This document shows positions 1 to 6,313 of a DNA stretch of 9,993 nt, piece after piece. The notes beneath the pieces were generated by a model. That model worked only from the letters and a program-made list of their open reading frames with translations, ran no database searches and was not told the origin of the DNA. Position 1 is the stretch's first letter. Every line of letters begins with the position of its first letter. Origin of the DNA: Candidatus Dormiibacterota bacterium (lineage in GTDB: Bacteria; Chloroflexota; Dormibacteria; Aeolococcales; Bog-877); the NCBI GenBank assembly GCA_003135035.1, contig PLDE01000104.1, forward strand, positions 1 to 9,993, in the 5' to 3' direction. Made by a program: the position numbers and the translations under genes.

Positions 1-329
1 CCGGCTTCATCGCGGCCACCCGGATTCCCTATCCCCACCAACTCCTTCCCGAGTCGGTGCTGGGGATCGCGCTGGCTGTCCTTCTGCTGGGACTGTTCAC
101 GACCACGGCGCGACGCGACGCCATTCTTCAGGTGACCGGTCTTTTGGCGGCTGAGAATGGTCTGCTCCTGGTCGGTCTGGTGCTGGCTCCCAGCCTCAGC
201 CTGCTGATTGAATTCGCCATCGTTCTCGACGTCCTGATTGCCGTCTTGGTGATGGGTTTCCTGGTCGCGCGGATGCACCAGGAGGTCTCCAGCACGGACA
301 CCACCGAGCTCACCCGGTTGCGGGGATGA
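1..329 (+). CDS. hyfE: HyfE-like membrane subunit of an Ehr/Hyf complex, 5' end missing
   Basis: Small hydrophobic integral-membrane subunit of hydrogenase-4-type complexes, related in its transmembrane core to NuoK of complex I; it helps carry the proton path between the antiporter-like subunits. The reading frame is open from base 3 to the TGA at 327-329, giving 108 visible residues, so the true start lies off the left edge. A GTG at 57 is in frame but is most likely an internal valine, because family-like sequence continues upstream of it. The region around 150-180 reads A-E-N-G-L-L-L-V, matching the M-E-N-G-x-x-L-V motif of HyfE, and the C-terminus (T-T-E-L-T-R-L-R-G) matches the family's N-N-L-T-A-L-K-G ending. 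Several hydrophobic helices are evident, ending with a charged tail. Its stop overlaps the next start by four bases (ATGA), implying translational coupling. Family assignment is confident; substrate is not inferable from this subunit. Confidence 0.88.
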   Translation, partial: GFIAATRIPYPHQLLPESVLGIALAVLLLGLFTTTARRDAILQVTGLLAAENGLLLVGLVLAPSLSLLIEFAIVLDVLIAVLVMGFLVARMHQEVSSTDTTELTRLRG

Positions 330-1810
330 TCAACTCCTGCCTGCTGCTCGCGCTGCTGGGGGTGCCTTTGCTGGCCGTCCTCGCCAGTGTCCTCGTCCGT
401 AGCGACCGCACCCGCTATGCCCTGGTCGTTCCCAGCGCGCTGATCACCTTCGGTCTGGCCTTGACCTTGATTGCGCGGGTTCTCAGCGGAGGTCCGATCC
501 GGGCGCTGGGTGACTGGCTCTACCTGGACGACCTCAACGCCATGGTGCTGCTGGTGGTGATGTTCGTCTCGACCCTGGCCGGGGCGTATTCGGTCGCCTA
601 CTTCCGCTCTTCCGAGCAGGGTCACGTGCTCCGACCCGGTGAGTTGCGCAAGTACTTCTCGCTCTTCCACCTCTTCACCTTCACCATGGTGCTGGCCACC
701 GTGTCCGGCAACCTAGCCCTGCTCTGGACCGCGGTGACCGCGACCACCTTCGCTTCGGCTCCTTTGGTCGACTTCTACGGATCGCGCGAACCACTGGAGG
801 CGGCCTGGAAGTTCCTCGTCCTGGCGGTGGCGGGCGAGCTGATCGCACTCTTGGGCTTTCTGCTCCTGTACGCGTCGGGAATCGCAGCCCTGGGCTCTTC
901 CTACAACTTCTCCATCCCGGTCCTGGGGGCGTCGGCCGCGCAGCTCTCCCCCGAACTGGCGGGGTTGGGGTTCATGCTGGTCCTGGTCGGCTTCGGCACC
1001 AAGGCGGGCCTGGCGCCGATGCACACCTGGCTGCCCGATGCCCACAGCCAGGCGCCGGCGCCGGTGTGCGCCATGCTCTCCGGGGCCGAGCTGAACTGCG
1101 CCATGCTGGCCATCGTCCGGGTTCTCTCCCTGGCTAGCCCGTCGGCCGGCGCCCGGGCGGGAGATCTCCACGCGGCGCTGCTGGGATTCGGTCTGCTGTC
1201 GATGACGGTGGGCGTGGTATTCCTGATTTCGCAACGCAATTTCAAGCGTTTACTGGCCTACTCCTCGGTCGAGCAGATGGGTCTGATCGCCGCCGGCTTT
1301 GGCATCGGAGCCCCCCTGGCGGTGGTGGGCGCCTTGCTCCAGATGTTCACCCACAGCCTGGCCAAGTCGCTGATGTTCTTCAACGCCGGCAACCTGCTGC
1401 TGCGGTTTCGCACCACCACCATCGCCGAGGTCCGCGGCGTCGTGCGTCTGGCCCCGGTCACCGCGGTCCTGCTCATCGCCGGTGCCTTGGCGATCGCGGG
1501 GGCGCCCCCGTTTGGCCTCTTCGTGTCCGAGTTCTCGATTGTGCGCTCGGCCCTGGGCCAGCCCAACTGGGGGGCGGGTGCGCTCATCGCCGCCCTCCTC
1601 CTGGTTGGATTCATCGCTCTGGTCGCGCCCTTCAGTCGGATGACCTTCGGCGGAGGCGATGCTCCGTCTGCGCAACCGCGAGCTGAGCTGGAACTCGGGG
1701 TGCTGGCCCCGGGTTTTGCGCTCCTGGCTGCGGTTTTGGTCCTCGGCTTCTGGATCCCCGGTCCACTCCACGCCTTGCTGATCGGGGCCAGCCACGTGGT
1801 CGCCAGATGA
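326..1810 (+). CDS. hyfF: HyfF-like Mrp/NuoL-M-type proton-pumping membrane subunit
   Basis: Polytopic antiporter-like subunit (494 aa, family roughly 490-530) expected to move H+ or Na+ across the cytoplasmic membrane, driven by the attached redox arm. The ATG at 326 overlaps the upstream stop (ATGA). Family landmarks are clear: F-G-T-K-A-G-L-A-P-M-H-T-W-L-P-D-A-H near residues 223-240 with the TM7 lysine K226, K-R-L-L-A-Y-S-S-V-E-Q beginning at K307, H-S-L-A-K with K347 in the distal channel, and A-P-P-F-G-L-F-V-S-E-F near residue 400. One key position is odd: the TM5 glutamate, in the E. coli HyfF context I-E-A-T-T, is here T138 (V-T-A-T-T) in an otherwise ungapped match. A glutamate absent from E. 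coli HyfF appears at E171 in the next helix. Pump role is family knowledge; whether this subunit still transports is uncertain. Confidence 0.93.
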   Translation: MINSCLLLALLGVPLLAVLASVLVRSDRTRYALVVPSALITFGLALTLIARVLSGGPIRALGDWLYLDDLNAMVLLVVMFVSTLAGAYSVAYFRSSEQGHVLRPGELRKYFSLFHLFTFTMVLATVSGNLALLWTAVTATTFASAPLVDFYGSREPLEAAWKFLVLAVAGELIALLGFLLLYASGIAALGSSYNFSIPVLGASAAQLSPELAGLGFMLVLVGFGTKAGLAPMHTWLPDAHSQAPAPVCAMLSGAELNCAMLAIVRVLSLASPSAGARAGDLHAALLGFGLLSMTVGVVFLISQRNFKRLLAYSSVEQMGLIAAGFGIGAPLAVVGALLQMFTHSLAKSLMFFNAGNLLLRFRTTTIAEVRGVVRLAPVTAVLLIAGALAIAGAPPFGLFVSEFSIVRSALGQPNWGAGALIAALLLVGFIALVAPFSRMTFGGGDAPSAQPRAELELGVLAPGFALLAAVLVLGFWIPGPLHALLIGASHVVAR

Positions 1811-3357
1811 GCGGTGCACTGGCGCGGTTGGCGTCGGCGGCAGGATTGCAACTGGAGTGGTACGGCGGCGACCAAGCCCACGCCGCCGTGCCCGGCGCGG
1901 AGTTCTCTGAGCTGGTCAGCGCGCTGGCGCGAAGGGCCACCCTCTCCGACCTCTTCGCCACCACCACCATCAAGACCCCGCCCCGACTGACCGCAGTTCT
2001 CCAGGTGGCCGATGATCCCGCCTGGCTGCTGCTCACCGCCGATTTGGAGTCGACGCGGTTCGCCTCCTTGACCGCGCAGGTACACGCGGCCAGCTGGTAT
2101 GAGCGCGAGATTTTCGAGATGCACGGGCTCGAGCCCGTCGGCCATCCCGCGCTGGGACCGTTGCGGCTGCATCACCGGCCGGAGGATCAGCCCCCGGTGC
2201 CGGATGGGCGGGGCGAGACGGCAGCCGTGCCGTCCCGAATCAACTCGCGCCGGCGCACCCCCTCGGTCACCGGCCAGGGGGTCTTCCAATTGCCCCTGGG
2301 ACCGGTCCGCAGCGGACCCCAGGAGTCGGCTGAGTTCCTCTTCTACTCCGGGGGCGAGGACATCGTCGAGGTGGACCTTCGTCTCGGCTTCAAATACCGC
2401 GCCATCGAGCTGCTCGCCGAGGGTCTGCGAGCAGACCAGGCGATTCAGCTGGCCGAGCGCCTGGCCGGCACCTCCGCCTTTGCCAACGGTCTGGCCTTCA
2501 CCCGGGCTGTTGAGCGGGTGAGCGGAGTCGATGTCAGCCCGGTGGCCGAGTCCACCCGAGCCTTGCTGGGAGAAGTGGAGCGCCTCCACAACCACTTCGG
2601 GAGCATCGCTCGGCTGGCCGAGGCCACCGGGCTCCTGGTCGCGGCCGCCCAGTACGGTCTGCTCAAGGAGGAGACGCTCCGGACCGCCGGGCGACTCTGC
2701 GGCCACCGCTACCTGCGGGGAGTTCTCCGCGTCGGCGGCGTGCAAGTGGTGCCCGGGGCCGACGCCCGCGCCCAGCTGCAAGCTCAGATCGGTGACTGGA
2801 CCCAGCGTTCCGACCGGCTGACGCGGCTGCTCGAGCAAACCTCCACCTTCCTGGATCGCCTCGATACCACAGCGGTGTTGCTCCCCGACTACGCCTCCGA
2901 GCACAACCTGGTGGGACCGGTGGGGCGCGCTTCCGGCATTGACCGTGACGTTCGCCGCGACCATCCCTATGCGGCCTATGGGTCGGTGGAATTCGATGTG
3001 CCCACCGTGGCCGACGGTGATGCGGAGGCGCGCTTTCAGGTGTTTTCACGCGAGCTGAAGCAGTCGCTGGGGATCATCCGGCAGCTTCTCGAGCACTGGC
3101 CCGCCGACCGCGAGGAGCCGGGTGTCACCGCCTGGCACGAGGGCTCAGCGCTGGGCTGGGCTGAGGCACCGGGAGGCGAGTGCCTGCACTGGGTGGACCT
3201 GGATGGGCAAGGCCGGTTGCTGCGCTGGCGGGCCCGGCCGCCCGCGGTGGTCAATTGGCACCCCTTTGCCCACGCCTGCGGGAGCGGCAACAACCTGACC
3301 GACTACCCGGTGATTGAGGCGAGTTTCTCAATCTCGGCCGCGGAGTTTGATCGATGA
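1807..3357 (+). CDS. hyfG: HyfG-like large subunit (NuoC-NuoD fusion) lacking all Ni-Fe cysteine ligands
   Basis: Cytoplasmic-side subunit, 516 aa, corresponding to NuoC plus NuoD of complex I and to HycE/HyfG of group 4 hydrogenases. The N-terminal 30-kDa-type domain has W-Y-E-R-E (97-101) and G-H-P (112-114). The 49-kDa-type domain runs from about 158 to the end, with L-G-P (164-166), V-E-R-L-H, V-G-R-A-S-G-I-D-R-D, E-A-P-G-G and a terminal D-R. In real hydrogenases, C-G-I-C and a C-terminal C-x-x-C bind Ni-Fe. Here an ungapped alignment from memory puts A220 and S223, then S510 and E513, at those positions. Complex I's quinone-site His and Tyr positions carry R168 and G221. The protein ends at D-R as NuoD does. 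It overlaps its upstream neighbour by ATGA. It is therefore probably an Ehr-type scaffold or a reductase of unknown substrate, not a hydrogenase. Confidence 0.92.
   Translation: MSGALARLASAAGLQLEWYGGDQAHAAVPGAEFSELVSALARRATLSDLFATTTIKTPPRLTAVLQVADDPAWLLLTADLESTRFASLTAQVHAASWYEREIFEMHGLEPVGHPALGPLRLHHRPEDQPPVPDGRGETAAVPSRINSRRRTPSVTGQGVFQLPLGPVRSGPQESAEFLFYSGGEDIVEVDLRLGFKYRAIELLAEGLRADQAIQLAERLAGTSAFANGLAFTRAVERVSGVDVSPVAESTRALLGEVERLHNHFGSIARLAEATGLLVAAAQYGLLKEETLRTAGRLCGHRYLRGVLRVGGVQVVPGADARAQLQAQIGDWTQRSDRLTRLLEQTSTFLDRLDTTAVLLPDYASEHNLVGPVGRASGIDRDVRRDHPYAAYGSVEFDVPTVADGDAEARFQVFSRELKQSLGIIRQLLEHWPADREEPGVTAWHEGSALGWAEAPGGECLHWVDLDGQGRLLRWRARPPAVVNWHPFAHACGSGNNLTDYPVIEASFSISAAEFDR
3342..3345 (+). 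promoter_or_regulatory. Ribosome binding site for the ferredoxin-small subunit fusion gene
   Basis: GGAG lies inside the end of the HyfG-like gene, 8 bases before the ATG at 3354. Together with the ATGA overlap at 3354-3357 it supports that start and coupled translation. Confidence 0.55.
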
Positions 3358-4196
3358 GCCGGTGGATTGCCAAGGGGCTGAGGACAGGAATCCGCACCAC
3401 CCGCTTTCCCCAGGCGGGGGTGCGTGGAGAGGAGGGTGCGCCCTCGGCCATCCGATTGCGCTGGCAGGGCCTCACCGCGGTAGAGGGCCTGGAGGCGGCA
3501 GCCATCTGCCCGACCTCGGCGATCGAGACAAGCGGAACTGCAGAGGAAGGCGAACTCCGCTTCGACGCCGGCGCCTGCATCCTCTGTGGCCGATGCACTC
3601 GGCGCTTCCCGGATGCGTTCACGCCGGTTGAGAACCCGCGGGTCGCTGTCCGCAGCCGCGACCAGCTGCGGACAACGCTCAGATGGGAGAGGGGTGAGGC
3701 TCCGGCTCCGGTGGCACTGGCAGCCGCGGCAAGTGCCGTCCAGCAAGCCGGGCTGCGGCTCTTTCGCCACTCCCTGCACATCCGCCACGTGGACGCCGGC
3801 TCCTGCAACGGTTGCGAATCCGAGCTGCAGATGCTGAGTGCCCCCTACGCCGATCTCCATCGTCTGGGACTCTTCTTCACCCCGACCCCCCGCCACGCCG
3901 ACCTGCTGCTGGTCACCGGGGTGGTGACTGAGAACATGAAGGCACCGCTGCTGGAAACCTACGCGGCGATGCCGGCGCCCAAGCTGGTGATCGCGGCCGG
4001 TGCCTGCGCGATTAGCGGCGGTAGCTTTGCCGGGGGCCCGACGACGGTGGGACCGCTCGACCGCTTGCTCCGGGTCGATGCCTATGTACCGGGCTGTCCC
4101 CCCACCCCGCAGGCGCTTCTGCACGGGCTCCTACTGGTTCTGGGACGCGCTTCCCAGGGCTACCGAGCCGACCAGGAGGATCAAGGTGGGGCTTGA
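3354..4196 (+). CDS. Fused HyfH-type ferredoxin and HyfI/NuoB-type small subunit
   Basis: A 280-aa electron-transfer protein that joins two subunits usually encoded separately. Residues about 1-110 resemble HyfH: the start (S-R-W-I-A-K-G-L-R-T-G), then I-C-P-T-S-A-I with C52, and C-I-L-C-G-R-C with C75, C78 and C81. The first three cysteines of motif 1 (positions occupied by A, G and A) and the last cysteine of motif 2 (F85, followed by the expected P86) are missing, so ligands remain for one [4Fe-4S] cluster only. Residues about 140-270 are HyfI-like: S-C-N-G-C-E (C151, C154, E155), G-A-C (C218) and P-G-C-P-P (C248) give a complete proximal/N2-type cluster with hydrogenase-type C-x-x-C spacing rather than the adjacent cysteines of NuoB. 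The C-terminus is shorter than E. coli HyfI. It should sit on the HyfG-like subunit and pass electrons between an unknown donor and the altered active site. Confidence 0.92.
   Translation: MSRWIAKGLRTGIRTTRFPQAGVRGEEGAPSAIRLRWQGLTAVEGLEAAAICPTSAIETSGTAEEGELRFDAGACILCGRCTRRFPDAFTPVENPRVAVRSRDQLRTTLRWERGEAPAPVALAAAASAVQQAGLRLFRHSLHIRHVDAGSCNGCESELQMLSAPYADLHRLGLFFTPTPRHADLLLVTGVVTENMKAPLLETYAAMPAPKLVIAAGACAISGGSFAGGPTTVGPLDRLLRVDAYVPGCPPTPQALLHGLLLVLGRASQGYRADQEDQGGA
4174..4179 (+). promoter_or_regulatory. Strong Shine-Dalgarno fixing the GTG start of the HyfB-like gene
   Basis: AGGAGG is followed by six bases and then GTG at 4186. This favours GTG 4186 over the in-frame ATGs upstream (for example 4000), which would place about 62 non-family residues inside the preceding gene. 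It is the best ribosome binding site in the operon, and the gene it serves is the one whose start lies inside the upstream gene rather than in an ATGA overlap. Confidence 0.75.
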
Positions 4197-6276
4197 GCTG
4201 CTGGCGGCTGCGCTTGCCTGTTACACCCTGGCCGGACTGCTCGGACTGGGAGTTCTGCGCTGGCGCTTCCTGGCCGATCTGTCCGCCGCGGCGGCGATCG
4301 TCGCGGGCGTGCTGGTGGTGGTCACCGCTGCCTTCTGGCTGGGCGGTTCCCGGGCCAGCCTGACCCTGCCGATCAGCACCCCGATCGGCGGTTTGGCCTT
4401 CCGTGCGACCCCTCTGGCCGGAACATTCCTACTGCTCAGCGGCGTGGTCGGTACCGGGATCTCCCTCTACACCGCTGGTTATGCGCCCCACGTTGGTGGT
4501 CCTCTCCGCCAGGCCACCCTGCACAGTCTTCTCAACCTCAGTTTCGCCGCGATCCTGCTGCTGCTGGCCGCCGCCAACGCCTTCTCCTTCCTGCTCGCTT
4601 GGGAGGTGATGGTGATCTCCACCTACGTCCTGGTCAGCTTGGAGTTCGATCGTCCCGGGCGTCCTCAGGCAGCCTTTTTGATGCTGGCGCTCAGCAAGAT
4701 TGGATTCATCGCCATGGCTGTCGGGTTCATCGCCGTGGGGGCGCTCCAGAGTGGCGTTTCCTTCGCGACGCTGGCCCACCATCCGGTCGCGAGCGGGGTC
4801 CTGGCTTCGGCCGCCTTCGTGCTCTTCCTGGTCGGATTCGGCGTCAAGGCGGGGTTGGTTCCCTGGCAAGGATGGCTGCCCGAAGCGCACCCGGCGGCCC
4901 CGGCGAACGTGTCGGCCGCGCTCTCCGGCGTGGTCGTGTCGATGGGCATCTACGGCTTGGTGCTGAGCGTCATCACCCTGCTCCCCGCGCCCGCCGACTG
5001 GTGGGGTTACCTCGCCCTCGGGCTGGGCGTCGTCACCGCCGCCTACGGCGTTCTCTTCTCACTCCTGGTGCCCAACTTGAAACGGATGCTCGCCTACAGC
5101 ACCATCGAGAACCTGGGATTCATGGTGGCCATGCTGGGTCTGTCGCTGGTCTTCGCCAGCAGTCACCAGCGCCTTCTGGCCGCCGCCGCCCTGGTGGTGG
5201 TGATTCTTCACGCCTTCTACCACGCCCTGCTCAAGAGCACCCTGTTCATGGGCGCTGGCTGTGTCGACGTGGGCGCCCACGGACTCGACATGGACCGTCT
5301 CGGGGGGCTGGCTCGGCGGATGCGCTGGACGACGCTCTTGTTCTTCATCGGGGCCATGGGGCTGGCCGGGGTCCCGCCCCTGAACGGGTTCCAGACCGAG
5401 TGGCTGGGTCTGCAGATGCTGATCCGTTCCCGGGTGCTGAGCAGTCCCGAGAGCCGTGTCTATATGGCCACCGCGGGCATGCTCCTGACGCTGACTTTCG
5501 CCCTCGCGGCCACCGCCTATGTCCGGGTCTTCGGCGGCGCCTTCCTGGGCGCGCCGCGCAGTCAGCGGGCCGCCCAAGCCATCGAGGTTCCCCTGACCAT
5601 GCGGTTGGGCATGCTGGTCACCGCCGGCGTCGCCGTGATCACCGCCCTGATACCGCCGATCGGCATCGGGGAGGCGGTGGCCTCGGCCGAGGGCGCCACC
5701 CATACCCCCGGGCTGCTCAACGCGCTGCTGCCTCCCTTCCTTCGCCACCCGACTGAGTTTGCCCTGCCAATTCGGGTAGGAGGAACCTTCCTCAGTCAGA
5801 TCCTGCACAACAACGGAATGGTGATTGTGCCCACCAGCTTCAGCTACGCTTTCATCTCGCCGACGTTCATTTTCCTGAGCCTGGTCTGCATCATCGCCCT
5901 GACCGCGCTTGCCCTGCGCCTGCTCGGCCGGCGGGTCCGGCGGGAGAGCGACGTTTGGATCGGCGGCGGCGGCGAGTACCGGGCGTCGATGCAGTACACG
6001 GCGAGCGGATTCACGAATCTTTTCCGTTCGACCTTCGGCGGTGTGTTTCGGGACCAGCGGGACATTCAGCGCGACTACCACCAGGCGCCCTTCTTCACCC
6101 ACTCGGTGCGCTATGTACGCCGAGTGATTGAGCCGGTCGAGACCTATCTCTATCGGCCTACCGTCACCATTGCCGGTCAAATTTCCCGCGCCGCCGGGCG
6201 CTTCCAGTCAGGCCATGTCAGCCTCTACCTGCTCTACTTGGTGGCGGTCTTCGTTCTGATTCTGCTGATCCACTGA
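4186..6276 (+). CDS. hyfB: HyfB-like Mrp/NuoL-type proton-pumping membrane subunit
   Basis: Large antiporter-like membrane subunit, 696 aa from GTG 4186 (E. coli HyfB is about 670), expected to translocate cations when coupled to the redox arm. The start is set by the Shine-Dalgarno at 4174 and overlaps the preceding gene by 11 bases. Family residues are intact: the TM5 glutamate in A-W-E-V-M-V (E140), the TM7 lysine in F-G-V-K-A-G-L-V-P (K221), N-L-K-R-M-L-A-Y-S-T-I-E-N (K299), and H-A-L-L-K-S-T-L-F (K350). The C-terminal part shows M-Q-Y-T-A-S-G-F, the R-V-I-E-P-V segment and Q-S-G-H-V-S-L-Y-L-L-Y before a last hydrophobic helix, all as in HyfB rather than NuoL. In E. coli, hyfB is near the start of its operon; here it is last. 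It ends 37 bases before the convergent recombinase gene. Confidence 0.93.
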   Translation: MGLELLAAALACYTLAGLLGLGVLRWRFLADLSAAAAIVAGVLVVVTAAFWLGGSRASLTLPISTPIGGLAFRATPLAGTFLLLSGVVGTGISLYTAGYAPHVGGPLRQATLHSLLNLSFAAILLLLAAANAFSFLLAWEVMVISTYVLVSLEFDRPGRPQAAFLMLALSKIGFIAMAVGFIAVGALQSGVSFATLAHHPVASGVLASAAFVLFLVGFGVKAGLVPWQGWLPEAHPAAPANVSAALSGVVVSMGIYGLVLSVITLLPAPADWWGYLALGLGVVTAAYGVLFSLLVPNLKRMLAYSTIENLGFMVAMLGLSLVFASSHQRLLAAAALVVVILHAFYHALLKSTLFMGAGCVDVGAHGLDMDRLGGLARRMRWTTLLFFIGAMGLAGVPPLNGFQTEWLGLQMLIRSRVLSSPESRVYMATAGMLLTLTFALAATAYVRVFGGAFLGAPRSQRAAQAIEVPLTMRLGMLVTAGVAVITALIPPIGIGEAVASAEGATHTPGLLNALLPPFLRHPTEFALPIRVGGTFLSQILHNNGMVIVPTSFSYAFISPTFIFLSLVCIIALTALALRLLGRRVRRESDVWIGGGGEYRASMQYTASGFTNLFRSTFGGVFRDQRDIQRDYHQAPFFTHSVRYVRRVIEPVETYLYRPTVTIAGQISRAAGRFQSGHVSLYLLYLVAVFVLILLIH

Positions 6277-6313
6277 GGCACGACGGTCGGGCACAACCCG
6301 GTGCAGCCAGGTT
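6277..6313. terminator. Short convergent junction with two weak hairpins; no canonical terminator
   Basis: Only 37 bases separate the stop codons of the HyfB-like gene and the oppositely oriented recombinase gene. CGGG (6288-6291) and CCCG (6297-6300) can pair across a 5-base loop. GCAGC (6303-6307) can pair with GCTGC (6317-6321) across a 9-base loop that includes the recombinase stop. Neither has a T-tract on either strand. A bidirectional termination role is plausible from position alone and weakly supported by sequence. Confidence 0.2.

Noticed and set aside
1258..2964. 568-codon open frame on the - strand across the HyfF- and HyfG-like genes
   Set aside because: It is antisense to two strongly recognised genes, its translation is low-complexity Gly/Arg/Gln-rich with no motif, and such open frames are expected opposite GC-rich codons.
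4000..4185. Upstream ATG start (4000) for the HyfB-like protein
   Set aside because: It would add about 62 Arg/Ala-rich residues overlapping the conserved G-A-C and P-G-C-P-P region of the preceding gene; the GTG at 4186 has an excellent Shine-Dalgarno and begins the first membrane helix.
1807..4196. Calling the complex a functional [NiFe] hydrogenase-4 or formate hydrogenlyase
   Set aside because: Homology is clear but all four Ni-Fe cysteine positions are substituted, so only the structural family name is justified.
4599..5756. 385-codon + strand frame and the 5059-6180 - strand frame inside the HyfB-like gene
   Set aside because: Both overlap the conserved core of HyfB, have Arg/Gly/His-rich composition, and show no protein family motif.
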